The translations under genes were made by a program, and so were the position numbers. From Streptomyces marincola (GTDB lineage: Bacteria; Actinomycetota; Actinomycetes; Streptomycetales; Streptomycetaceae), in contig NZ_CP084541.1 of assembly GCF_020410765.1 (NCBI RefSeq), positions 4,049,001-4,113,000 of the forward strand: DNA of 64,000 nucleotides, given 5' to 3'. The notes under the pieces were generated by a model. The model did no database searches. It saw nothing but the letters and a program-made list of their open reading frames with translations, and was not told the DNA's origin. This document shows, in pieces, positions 56,554-64,000 of this stretch (positions are counted from its first letter, which is position 1; every line of letters starts with the position of its first letter).

Positions 56554-58187
56554 GGTGCTTCCTCGGGGTCGGTTCCGGGGCGCGGGGGGTCCGTTGCGCC
56601 GCCGGGCGGTCCTGACGCCTGCTCCGCGGCGGGGCCCGGCGCGGGTTCCGGCGGCGCGAGCGGCGCGAGCGCGGCGAGTTCGCCGAGCGGAACGGGCGCG
56701 GCCAGGGGCCGCTTGGCGAGCGGACGCAGGTCGTCCGCCTCGGCGGGGCGCCCCGCGCGGGACGCGAGCAGGCACGCGGTCGCGAACCCGCACACCCGGC
56801 CCTGGCACCAGCCCATGCCCGGCCTCGCCAGCATCTTGGCCGTGCGCGGGTCGTCGGCGCCGAGGTCGTCCTGGACGTCCCGCAATTCGCCCGTAGTGAC
56901 CTCCTCGCAGCGGCAGACGACGGTGTCCCGGGTGAGCCACTCGTGCCAGCGCTCGGGCACCGGGTGGGCGTGGTGCATCGCCGAGGCGAACGCCTCCGCC
57001 CTGGCGATCCGCCCGAGCAGGACGCGTCCCCGGCCGCGGGAGGCGGGGCGCCCCTGGTCGACGGCGGCGGTCAGCCCGGCGAGTTCGCCCTCGGCCACGG
57101 CCTTGGCCGCGCCGCCCACGCCCGTCGCCTCGCCCGCGACGTACACGCCGGGCACGGTGGTGCGCCTGACCCGGTCGACGGCGGCGACCAGCGAGCCGTC
57201 CTCGCCCCGCCTGGTCCCGGCGCCGACGGCGAGGACGAGTTCGAGCGAGGGCGTGAAGCCCCAGCCGAACGCGACGAGGTCGGCGTCGAGCCGCCGGCCG
57301 CGGCCGGGGACGATCCGGCCCGCGCCGTCGATCCGCTCCAGGGTGACGCCGTCGACCTCGTCCTCGCCGTGCACGCGGGTGACGGCGGTGCGCGTCAGGT
57401 ACGGAACGCGGTGGCGCAGCAGGGCCGCGGCGTAGCCCGCGCCCTCCAGGGCCTTGCCCGGCGTGCGGGCGGCGTCGAGCGGTCGGCGCAGCCAGCGGGT
57501 GGGGCGCGCCGCCTCGCAGACCGCGAGGACCCGGGCCCCGGCCCGGGCGAGCCCGGTGGCGACGGGCAGCAGGAAGGGGCCCGTGCCGGCCACCACCGCG
57601 CGGCGCCCGGCGAGCGTTCCGTGGCCCTTGAGCAGGGCCTGCACGCCCCCGGCCGCCATCACGCCGGGCAGCGTCCAGCCGGGGACGGGGAGTTGGCGGT
57701 CGTAGCCGCCGGGGCACAGGATCAGCGCGCGGGCGGCGACCTCACGCGTCGCGCCGTCCGGGTGTCCGGGCAGCACGGGGGTGAGCCGGAGCGTGAACGG
57801 CGCGGCACCCGCGCGGTCGACCGTCCAGACCTGGTGGAGCGGCAGGTGGTGGACGCGGCCGGCGCCCACGTGCCGGGCGAGCCGCCCGCGCAGCCGGGTG
57901 AACGTGGCCCAGTCGTGCTGCCCCGCGCTCTCGTCCGCCGGGAACGCCGGGAACGCCGGGAACGCCGGGGAGGCAGCGGACGCCGCGGACGCACCGCCCG
58001 CGCGCTCGGCGGCGGCGCGTTCGTCCCGGTGCCGCCAGAACTGGCCGCCGGTCTGCGCCGCCGCGTCGATCAGGGCGACGCGGAGACCCGCGTCCGCCGC
58101 GGCGACGGCCGCGGCGAGCCCGGCGGGCCCCGCGCCGACGACCGCGGTGTCGAAGACGGGACCGGCGGGCCGGGGGGCGGGGGTCAC
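56550..58187 (-). CDS. D-hydroxyproline dehydrogenase, FAD/NAD(P)-binding alpha subunit
   Basis: The 545-residue product has a dinucleotide fold GAGPAGLAA near residue 20 and an unusual Ala/Pro/Phe repeat (PAFPAFPAFPA) near 75-95. A C-terminal BFD-like [2Fe-2S] domain carries C425, C427, C461 and C466. This is the HcnB/opine-oxidase-A architecture. Together with the small 2Fe-2S protein and the second FAD subunit it should oxidise cis-4-hydroxy-D-proline; the exact electron acceptor is unknown. It overlaps the 2Fe-2S gene by GTGA. Confidence 0.85.
   Translation of the reverse strand: MTPAPRPAGPVFDTAVVGAGPAGLAAAVAAADAGLRVALIDAAAQTGGQFWRHRDERAAAERAGGASAASAASPAFPAFPAFPADESAGQHDWATFTRLRGRLARHVGAGRVHHLPLHQVWTVDRAGAAPFTLRLTPVLPGHPDGATREVAARALILCPGGYDRQLPVPGWTLPGVMAAGGVQALLKGHGTLAGRRAVVAGTGPFLLPVATGLARAGARVLAVCEAARPTRWLRRPLDAARTPGKALEGAGYAAALLRHRVPYLTRTAVTRVHGEDEVDGVTLERIDGAGRIVPGRGRRLDADLVAFGWGFTPSLELVLAVGAGTRRGEDGSLVAAVDRVRRTTVPGVYVAGEATGVGGAAKAVAEGELAGLTAAVDQGRPASRGRGRVLLGRIARAEAFASAMHHAHPVPERWHEWLTRDTVVCRCEEVTTGELRDVQDDLGADDPRTAKMLARPGMGWCQGRVCGFATACLLASRAGRPAEADDLRPLAKRPLAAPVPLGELAALAPLAPPEPAPGPAAEQASGPPGGATDPPRPGTDPEEAP
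57940..57966. repeat. 9-bp tandem repeat (GGGAACGCC)x3
   Basis: Three perfect 9-bp units code for the Pro-Ala-Phe run in the FAD alpha subunit. The repeat is in frame, so expansion would add PAF units. Confidence 0.9.
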
Positions 58188-58570
58188 GGCCTGCCCCCTT
58201 CCGCCGCCGCCCCGCCCTCGGGAGCCGGCTCCGGCGGGAGCGGCAGCCCCGGCGGGGTGCTCGACAGGTCCATGCCCTCGCGGACGGGCACCAGGCAGGC
58301 GCGCTGGTTCGGCACGCCGTCCACGGTGATCAGGCAGTCCCAGCAGACACCGATGCCGCAGAAGAGGCCGCGCGGCGCGCCCTTCTCGCGGGTGCCGCGC
58401 CAGGCCCTGATGCCGTGCTCGGTGAGCGCGGCGCCCACGCTCTGCCCCGGGCGCGCGCTCAGGGGCGTTCCGTCGAAGGTCAGCTCAAGGCGGTCGGCGG
58501 CCGGGTCCCGGCGGCTGCCGCGACCGGCTTCCCGGTCGTGGTCGTGCTCGTGGTCATGCGCGTACGGCAT
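58184..58570 (-). CDS. D-hydroxyproline dehydrogenase, [2Fe-2S] gamma subunit
   Basis: The 128-residue product is an HcnA-like ferredoxin: C71-x4-C76-x2-C79-x12-C92 bind a [2Fe-2S] cluster. The N-terminus is an unusual histidine/aspartate run (AHDHEHDHD) of unknown role. It begins 6 bases after the stop of the catalytic subunit and overlaps the alpha subunit gene. Confidence 0.9.
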   Translation of the reverse strand: MPYAHDHEHDHDREAGRGSRRDPAADRLELTFDGTPLSARPGQSVGAALTEHGIRAWRGTREKGAPRGLFCGIGVCWDCLITVDGVPNQRACLVPVREGMDLSSTPPGLPLPPEPAPEGGAAAEGGRP

Positions 58571-58576
58571 GGGAGT

Positions 58577-59737
58577 TCACCCCTCTCCTGTGGTCGCGGA
58601 GTCGAACCGCTCCGGCGCGAAGGGCCCGAGGTCGAGATCGGTGTTCCCGCCGGTCATGGCCTGGGCGAGCAGCCAGCCCGTGCCGGCGGCCAGGCCGATC
58701 CCCGCGCCCTCGTGCCCGCACGCGTGCCACAGCCCGGGCGCCCTGGGGTCGGGCCCGATCACCGGCAGGTGATCGGGGCAGTACGGCCGGAACCCGCAGT
58801 AGGCGCGCAGCGCCCGCACCCCGGCCAGGGACGGGAACAGGGCGAGCGCGTTGGCCGCCAGGGCGCCCAGCACGTGCGGTGAGAGCGTGCTGTCGAAGCC
58901 CACCCGCTCCCTGCTGGCCCCGATCAGGATGGTGCCCGACTCGGTGCCCTCCACGACGGGCGAGGTCTGGAGCGCCGCGTCGGAACTCGCCACGTCGCCG
59001 ACGTACTCGGCCGCGTAGACCTTGTGCCTGACGGTCGGCGGCAGCGGCTCGGTGACGAGCACGAACCCGCGGCGCGGCAGCACCGGCAGCCGCACCCCGG
59101 CCAGTGCCGCGAACGCGCCGCCCCAGGGGCCGGCCGCGTTCAGGACGGCGCCCGCGGCCACGTCCCCCCGCGGGGTGCGCACCCCGGTGACCCGCTCGCC
59201 GTCCCGCAGCAGGCCGGTGACCTCGGTGCCCGTGCGCACGTCCGCGCCCCGCAGCCGGGCCAGGCGCAGCAGGTGGGCCGCGGCGAGCATGGGCTGGAGC
59301 TGCGCGTCCTGCGGGTAGTAGGCGCCGGCGACCATGGCCCGGGAGAGGAACGGCTCGTAGTCGGGCAGCTCGGCGGCGTCCAGGTCGACCGCGGTCACGC
59401 CAAAGGCGCGCTGCCCCTCGGTGAGTCCGGTGAGCGCCTCGGCGCTCGCGGGCGTGGCGGCGACGATGACGCCGCCCTTGCTGTCGAACTCCCACAGCGG
59501 GCCGAACTCGCCCAGTTCCTCGCGCCAGATCCGCTGGGACAGCAGCGCGAGATCGAGTTCTGGACCCGCCTCCTTGTCGGAGACCAGCAGGTTGCCCTCG
59601 CCCCGGCTTGAGGTGCCGCCGGCGACGTGGCCGCGGTCGAGCACCAGGACCCGCAGCCCCGCCAGGGTCGCGAAGTAGGCGCTGGCCGCGCCGACCACGC
59701 CGGCGCCGACCACGACCAGGTCGGGGCGGGCCGTCAC
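58577..59737 (-). CDS. D-hydroxyproline dehydrogenase, catalytic FAD beta subunit (DAO-like)
   Basis: The 386-residue product starts at GTG 59737 (longer frame upstream is the GntR gene). A GAGVVG dinucleotide motif lies at 11-16, and the D-amino acid oxidase features RVLVLDRGHVAGGTSSRGEGN and GHEGAGIGLAAGTGWLL follow. It is the substrate-oxidising subunit by analogy with HcnC/opine oxidase B and the three-subunit D-hydroxyproline dehydrogenases. It overlaps the GntR stop by GTGA. Confidence 0.87.
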   Translation of the reverse strand: MTARPDLVVVGAGVVGAASAYFATLAGLRVLVLDRGHVAGGTSSRGEGNLLVSDKEAGPELDLALLSQRIWREELGEFGPLWEFDSKGGVIVAATPASAEALTGLTEGQRAFGVTAVDLDAAELPDYEPFLSRAMVAGAYYPQDAQLQPMLAAAHLLRLARLRGADVRTGTEVTGLLRDGERVTGVRTPRGDVAAGAVLNAAGPWGGAFAALAGVRLPVLPRRGFVLVTEPLPPTVRHKVYAAEYVGDVASSDAALQTSPVVEGTESGTILIGASRERVGFDSTLSPHVLGALAANALALFPSLAGVRALRAYCGFRPYCPDHLPVIGPDPRAPGLWHACGHEGAGIGLAAGTGWLLAQAMTGGNTDLDLGPFAPERFDSATTGEG

Positions 59738-60483
59738 GAGCCCCTCCCCGTGCTCCCCGCGCTGTCCCCGCCCCCGGCGTCCCTCTCGTCCCCGGTGTCC
59801 TTGCCCGAGCCGGCGTCGCCCGCCCACTTGCCGCGGACGTGCCCGATGTGGCGGCGCATCAGCTCCTCGGCGCCGGCCCCGTCGCCGGCCTGGATCAGGT
59901 CCATCAGCCGCAGGTGCTCCTCGGCCGAGTCCCGCAGCTCCCCGCTCCCGGCCAGCGAGGCCAGCCCGAGCAGCCTGGTCTGCGACCGCAGTTGGGAGAT
60001 CGTGTCCACCAGCCGCGGGTTGCCGCTGTAGGCGAGCAGCGTCAGGTGGAACCGCCGGTCGGCCTCCGTGTACCGGATCAGGTCGGCCTGCTCCGCGGCG
60101 TCGACGATCTCGTCGGCCAGCCGCCGCAGGCGGGGGAAGTCGGCCGCGGGGATCAGCGGGCTCACCCGCCGGATGGTGGGCGGCTCGATGAGCAGCCGCA
60201 GTTCGGTGATGTGGTCGAGGTCCGCCTCGGAGATCTTGGTGACGCGGAAGCCCTTGTTCGGTACGGAGGCGACCATGCCCTCCCTGACCAGGTCGAGCAT
60301 GGCCTCGCGCACGGGCGTGGCCGAGACGCCGAAACGGGCGCTGAGCGTCGGCGCCGAGTAGACCACGCCAGGCTCCATCTCCCCGGAGACGATCGCCGCG
60401 CGCAGGGCGTGCGCGACGGACTCGCGCAGGTTCTCCCGCTTCTTGAGCACGGTGAAGTTCGATGACGAGTTGGGAGTGGTCAT
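59734..60483 (-). CDS. GntR-family (FadR/FCD) regulator of hydroxyproline use
   Basis: The 249-residue product has a winged helix-turn-helix at about residues 18-80 (PTLSARFGVSATPVREAMLDLV) and an FCD ligand domain with the metal/ligand-binding histidines of that group. It lies inside the operon, between the epimerase and the dehydrogenase, so it is expressed with its targets. The two ATGTSACAT-type sites at 62694 and 62787 are its probable operators. The effector is likely hydroxyproline or a catabolite. Confidence 0.9.
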   Translation of the reverse strand: MTTPNSSSNFTVLKKRENLRESVAHALRAAIVSGEMEPGVVYSAPTLSARFGVSATPVREAMLDLVREGMVASVPNKGFRVTKISEADLDHITELRLLIEPPTIRRVSPLIPAADFPRLRRLADEIVDAAEQADLIRYTEADRRFHLTLLAYSGNPRLVDTISQLRSQTRLLGLASLAGSGELRDSAEEHLRLMDLIQAGDGAGAEELMRRHIGHVRGKWAGDAGSGKDTGDERDAGGGDSAGSTGRGS

Positions 60484-60589
60484 GGCACCTTTTCGGGCGT
60501 TCTCTCGGCGTGCTTCTGGCGGATGTCGGCCGCTCGCGCGGTCACGTGCGGCGGTTCGCGGCGGCCGGGCAACGGCCCGGCCCCGCGGG

Positions 60590-61591
60590 CTACAGCAGGA
60601 ATCCTGCGGGAAACGGGTCCTCCGGGTCGAGGTGGAACTGCGACGTGCCGGTGACCCAGGCCCGCCCGGTGATGGTGGGGACCACGGCGGGCAGCCCGGC
60701 GACCTCGGTCTCCGCCACCAGCCGGCCGGTGAACCGGCTGCCGATGAACGACTCGTTCACGAAGTCCTGGTGGAGTCCGAGCAGGCCGCGGGCGTGCAGC
60801 TGGGCCATTCTGGCGCTGGTCCCCGTCCCGCATGGCGAGCGGTCGAACCATCCGGGGTGGATGGCCATGGCGTGCCGGGAGTGCGCGGCGGTCGAGCCCG
60901 GCGCCTCCAGGTAGACGTGGTGGCAGCCGTGGATGTCGGGCCGCTCCGGGTGCCGCGGCGGGTCCTGCGCGTTGATGGCGCGCATGACGGCCAGCCCGGC
61001 GGCGAGCAGTTCGTCCTTCGCCGCCCGTTCGAACGGCAGGCCGAGTTCGGCCAGGCGCACGAGAGCGTAGAAGTTCCCGCCGAACGCGAGGTCGTAGCCG
61101 ACGCTGCCCAGGCCGGGCACCTCGACGCGCTGGTCGAGGGCGGCGGAGAACGCCGGCACGTTGCGGATGGTCACCGAGCGGGCGGCGCCGTTCACCACCT
61201 CGACGTCGGCGGTGACCAGGCCGGCCGGCACGTCGAGCCGGATGGTGGTGACCGGCTCGGTGACCTCCACCATGCCGGTCTCCACCAGCACGGTGGCCAC
61301 CCCGATGGTGCCGTGGCCGCACATCGGCAGCAGTCCCGAGACCTCGATGAACAGCACGCCGACGTCCGCGTCGGGGCGCGTGGGCGGCTGGAGGATGGCG
61401 CCGCTCATCGCGGCGTGCCCGCGCGGCTCGTACATCAGCAGCGTGCGCACGTCGTCGCTGTTGTCGATGAACCACTGCCGCCGTTCGGCCATGGTGCTGC
61501 CCGGGATGGTCCCGACGCCACCGGTGATGACGCGGGTGGGCATGCCCTCGGTGTGGCTCTCGACCGAGTGGAAAACGCGTTTCGATCGCAT
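60590..61591 (-). CDS. 4-hydroxyproline 2-epimerase (proline racemase family)
   Basis: Converts trans-4-hydroxy-L-proline to cis-4-hydroxy-D-proline. The 333-residue product has both catalytic cysteines: C91 in MCGHGTIG and C254 in SPCGTGTSA. The serine and histidine pattern next to them is that of epimerases rather than trans-3-hydroxyproline dehydratases, which replace one cysteine. ATG 61591 follows AAGGACAGG. It is 106 bases from the GntR gene. Confidence 0.92.
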   Translation of the reverse strand: MRSKRVFHSVESHTEGMPTRVITGGVGTIPGSTMAERRQWFIDNSDDVRTLLMYEPRGHAAMSGAILQPPTRPDADVGVLFIEVSGLLPMCGHGTIGVATVLVETGMVEVTEPVTTIRLDVPAGLVTADVEVVNGAARSVTIRNVPAFSAALDQRVEVPGLGSVGYDLAFGGNFYALVRLAELGLPFERAAKDELLAAGLAVMRAINAQDPPRHPERPDIHGCHHVYLEAPGSTAAHSRHAMAIHPGWFDRSPCGTGTSARMAQLHARGLLGLHQDFVNESFIGSRFTGRLVAETEVAGLPAVVPTITGRAWVTGTSQFHLDPEDPFPAGFLL

Positions 61592-61694
61592 GTCCTGTCC
61601 TTCAGCGTGCCGTGTGCGTTCGTGCCGTGTGCGTGCCGCGTGCGTCTTCGCGCCGCGGCCCCCCGTGCGGGCGTCCCGGTGTGCCATGGTGCCC

Positions 61695-61722
61695 GACGGC
61701 GCCGCCGGGCCGGCGCCGTCGC
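61695..61722 (-). terminator. Hairpin after the deaminase gene
   Basis: CGACGGCGCC (61695-61704) and GGCGCCGTCG (61713-61722) form a perfect 10-bp stem with an 8-base loop just beyond the deaminase stop. It lacks a T run. A short tandem stretch (CGTGCCGTGTGCGT) at 61605-61640 lies beside it. It may separate the deaminase from the epimerase transcript, or merely slow it. Confidence 0.5.
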
Positions 61723-61744
61723 CCGCCCCGGCGGCGCGGCCGGA

Positions 61745-62650
61745 TCAGCGGTGGCCCGCGGCGAGCACGGCCTCGGTGGTGGCGCGCACGGCGGCCTCGG
61801 CCTCGGGGACCAGCGGCGAGCGCGGCGGCCGGCAGGGGCCGCCCTTGCGGCCGGCCACGTCCATGGACAGCTTGATCGCCTGGACGAACTCGGGCTTGGA
61901 GTCCCAGCGCAGCAGCGGGTGCAGCTCGCGGTAGAGCGTCAGGGCGCGGGAGATGTCGGCCGGGTCGCCCGAGGTGGCGAGCCGGTACAGCTCCATGCTG
62001 GTGCTCGGCAGGGCGTTGGGGTAGCCGGCGATCCAGCCGACGGCACCGGCCAGGCCGAGTTCGAGCAGAACGTCGTCGGCGCCGATCAACAGGTCGAGCT
62101 CGGGGGCGAGTTCGCGGATCTCGTACGCGCGGCGGACGTCGCCGGTGAACTCCTTGACGGCGACTATCAGGCCCTCGGCGTGCAGTTCGGCCAGGAGCGC
62201 GGGGGTGAGGTCGACGCGGGTGTCGAAGGGGTTGTTGTAGGCGACGACGGGCAGGCCGGCCTTGGCGGCCTCGCGGTAGTGGGCCAGGACCGTGCGCTCG
62301 TCGGCGCGGTAGGCGTTGGGCGGGAGCAGCAGCACCGAGTGGGCGCCGGCCTCGGCGGCCTGCTCGATCCAGCGGCGGGACTGGAGCACGCCGTAGGCGG
62401 CGACGCCCGGCATCACCGTGAAGCCCTCGGGCGCCGCGGCGACGGCGGTCTCGACCACGCGGGCGCGTTCGGCGTCGCTGAGGCTCTGGTACTCGCCGAG
62501 GGAGCCGTTCGGGCACACGCCGTCGCAGCCTTGCTCGGCCAGCCACGCGACGTGCTCGGCGAAGCCGTCGAAGTCGGCCGCGAGGTCGTCGTCGAAGGGG
62601 AACGCGGTGGCGACGTGGACGCCGCGCCAGGGCTGCCGTGCAGCGGTCAT
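61745..62650 (-). CDS. 1-pyrroline-4-hydroxy-2-carboxylate deaminase (DHDPS family)
   Basis: The 301-residue product is a TIM-barrel aldolase-family enzyme with the Schiff-base lysine K166 in VAVKEFTGD and the catalytic Y138 in VVAYNNPF. In this cluster the expected reaction is deamination and dehydration of 1-pyrroline-4-hydroxy-2-carboxylate to 2-oxoglutarate semialdehyde, the step before the dehydrogenase at 55096. It is the promoter-proximal gene, separated from the ABC importer by 184 bp holding both GntR-type sites. Confidence 0.88.
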   Translation of the reverse strand: MTAARQPWRGVHVATAFPFDDDLAADFDGFAEHVAWLAEQGCDGVCPNGSLGEYQSLSDAERARVVETAVAAAPEGFTVMPGVAAYGVLQSRRWIEQAAEAGAHSVLLLPPNAYRADERTVLAHYREAAKAGLPVVAYNNPFDTRVDLTPALLAELHAEGLIVAVKEFTGDVRRAYEIRELAPELDLLIGADDVLLELGLAGAVGWIAGYPNALPSTSMELYRLATSGDPADISRALTLYRELHPLLRWDSKPEFVQAIKLSMDVAGRKGGPCRPPRSPLVPEAEAAVRATTEAVLAAGHR

Positions 62651-62693
62651 GGTGATCTCCTCGTAGGTGGGGCCGCTCTAGGACTACCAATAA

Positions 62694-62704
62694 AATGTCA
62701 CATT
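62694..62704. promoter_or_regulatory. GntR operator, deaminase side
   Basis: AATGTCACATT is palindromic apart from the central base. It lies 44 bp before the deaminase start and matches the FCD-GntR core TGT-N-ACA shared with the site at 62787. Confidence 0.7.
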
Positions 62705-62786
62705 GCATAGTCCGGCGGCGCACATTCGCGGTCCGGATGAACGGGCCGCAAAATCCTCCCCTCGCACCCATTGCCCGCCCCTGCGG

Positions 62787-62797
62787 CATGTGACATG
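62787..62797. promoter_or_regulatory. GntR operator, importer side
   Basis: CATGTGACATG, again palindromic about one base, 38 bp before the importer start. The two sites are 93 bp apart and serve divergent transcripts. Confidence 0.7.
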
Positions 62798-62834
62798 TTA
62801 CTGAGCCACATATTCGAGCCACGGGGAGGATGGA

Positions 62835-63857
62835 ATGAGACAGACGCCGGGGAAAGTCCTCGCCGTCGTCGCCGGTGTGGTCGTTCTGGCCCCGGGGTGC
62901 GCCCCCGACACCAGCACGGCGGAGGGCGAGTACCGCGTCGCCGTGCTCGCCGCCTCGGCGCAGAACGGCTACAACCAGGCCGTGTACGACGGCGTCGTGG
63001 CCGGCGCGGAGGAACTCGGCCTCACCGTGGACGTCAAGATCCTCGACGGCGGCTTCGACTCCACCACGCAGCTCTCCCAGCTCCAGACGGCGGCCACCGT
63101 GGGCGGCTACGACGGCGTCATCGTCGTTCCGCACGACGGGCCCAGCCTCGCCGGGGCGTTCCCCCTCGCGAACTCCGTCCCGGTGATCACCGTCCTCAAC
63201 CCCATCGGCCCCGACGTCGACGACATGGAGCCGCAGGTCGAGGGCGTGGTCTCCACCGTGGCCGTGCCGCCGAGCGACGCGGCTGCCCGGCAGGCGGAGG
63301 GCGTGGTGGACCACTGCGCCGACCTCGACCCCTGCAAGGTCACCCTCGTCGTGGGCGACCTCTCCTCCCCGCTCGACATCGCCCGCCGCGACGCCTACCG
63401 GGGCGTGCTCGGCGAGCACGCGAACATCGAGGTCGTCAGCACCGTCGAGGGCAACTACGACCGCTACCAGTCCCTGACCGCGGTCTCCAACAGCCTCCAG
63501 TCCAACCGCGACGTCGACGTCATCCTCGCCAGCGCCGACCAGATGACGCTGGGCGCGGAGCTGGCCCTGGAGAACGCGGGCATCGCGCCCGAGAGCGTGT
63601 ACCTGACCGGCGGAGGCGGCACCACCGAGGCGGTCCGAGCCGTCCGCGAGGGGCGCTGGACGGCCAACTACCTCAACTTCCCCGTGAGCATGGGCGCCGC
63701 CGCCATGGAGCAGCTCGCGAACGCCATGACCGGCCGGCCGGTCGAGACCGTCGTGAACGCCGACACCGTCGGCCCCGAGGGCGTCGAACCCTACGCCACC
63801 CGGGAGACGCTGGCCGGCCCGGAGGCCGAGGACTTCACGGGGGAGTGGAACGGCTGA
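62835..63857 (+). CDS. Sugar-type ABC transporter substrate-binding lipoprotein
   Basis: The 340-residue product has a signal peptide and a lipobox LAPGC (cysteine 22), then a Peripla_BP_4-type two-lobed domain (ribose/autoinducer-2 family) with the motifs LAASAQNGYNQAVYDGVV and GVIVVPHDGPSLAG. ATG 62835 follows GGGGAGG. Context makes hydroxyproline or a related imino acid the likely ligand, although this family usually binds sugars. It overlaps the ATPase gene as TGATG. Confidence 0.88.
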   Translation: MRQTPGKVLAVVAGVVVLAPGCAPDTSTAEGEYRVAVLAASAQNGYNQAVYDGVVAGAEELGLTVDVKILDGGFDSTTQLSQLQTAATVGGYDGVIVVPHDGPSLAGAFPLANSVPVITVLNPIGPDVDDMEPQVEGVVSTVAVPPSDAAARQAEGVVDHCADLDPCKVTLVVGDLSSPLDIARRDAYRGVLGEHANIEVVSTVEGNYDRYQSLTAVSNSLQSNRDVDVILASADQMTLGAELALENAGIAPESVYLTGGGGTTEAVRAVREGRWTANYLNFPVSMGAAAMEQLANAMTGRPVETVVNADTVGPEGVEPYATRETLAGPEAEDFTGEWNG

Positions 63858-64000
63858 TGACGACGACGACCGAAACGTCCAGCACCGCGAACGCCGGGCC
63901 GGCCCCCGTGCTCACCGCCCGCGACCTGTCCAAGTGGTTCGGCGGCACGCACGCCGTGGACGGGGTGAGCCTCGACCTGCTGCCCGGCGAGGTGCACGCG
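63857..64000 (+). CDS. Sugar-type ABC transporter ATPase (partial)
   Basis: Forty-eight codons are visible: a Thr/Ser/Ala-rich leader, then LTARDLSKWFGGTHAVDGVSLDL, the start of an RbsA/MglA-type ATPase domain just before the Walker A region. The window ends in the gene. It is translationally coupled to the binding protein. Confidence 0.85.
   Translation, partial: MTTTTETSSTANAGPAPVLTARDLSKWFGGTHAVDGVSLDLLPGEVHA

Overview
The window is from a high-GC actinomycete, almost certainly Streptomyces or a close relative. Many starts are GTG, genes in operons overlap by ATGA or GTGA, there are two complex I gene clusters, and there is an htpX-yccF-dedA-corA-yajQ run. No rRNA, tRNA, CRISPR array, transposase or integrase was found.

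Layout. (1) 382-16472: a complete 14-gene nuoA-N operon for proton-pumping NADH:menaquinone oxidoreductase. A near-consensus Rex operator lies upstream, and a bidirectional hairpin terminator ends it at 16491-16521. (2) 16541-19652: an exported lipoprotein, a long-chain polyprenyl diphosphate synthase (probably for the menaquinone side chain, the quinone complex I reduces) and a LolA/RseB-like exported protein. (3) About 19692-23977: an accessory island with a beta-lactamase-fold hydrolase, a DUF4097 protein, a hemerythrin and a LysR regulator. It is flanked by a 64-bp direct repeat made from the 3' end of a VOC-family gene, and the tail of the LolA-like gene is partly duplicated at the far side. 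(4) 23985-30343: a VOC protein and a CGNR regulator divergent from a 21-bp gap, a Cys-rich copper-binding protein, a TetR-MFS exporter pair with two operators, a second serine hydrolase and a RarD permease. (5) 30487-36966: 2-oxoacid:ferredoxin oxidoreductase (korAB), then a NarL-type response regulator with two tandem histidine kinases. The catalytic halves of the kinases are identical over 622 bp of DNA. (6) 37218-46684: a second complex I operon, nuoA2-B2-C2-H2-I2-J2-K2-L2-M2-N2, with no nuoD, E, F or G. (7) 46834-54845: HtpX protease, YccF, DedA, CorA, YajQ, a LolD/FtsX-type ABC system and a LacI regulator. (8) 55096-64000: a 4-hydroxyproline catabolic operon (semialdehyde dehydrogenase, three-gene D-hydroxyproline dehydrogenase, FCD-GntR regulator, hydroxyproline epimerase, pyrroline-hydroxycarboxylate deaminase). 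It is divergent from a sugar-type ABC importer that runs off the right edge; two matching GntR-type operators lie between them.

How it fits together. Regions 1, 2, 5 and 6 look like an electron-transport neighbourhood: NADH-driven complex I, quinone side-chain synthesis, a ferredoxin-reducing oxidoreductase, and a complex I lacking its NADH-input module that could take electrons from ferredoxin. Region 8 ends in 2-oxoglutarate, the likely substrate of the ferredoxin-linked enzyme. The ferredoxin link and the island's integration mechanism are inferences. Gene identities come from motifs read directly in the translations.
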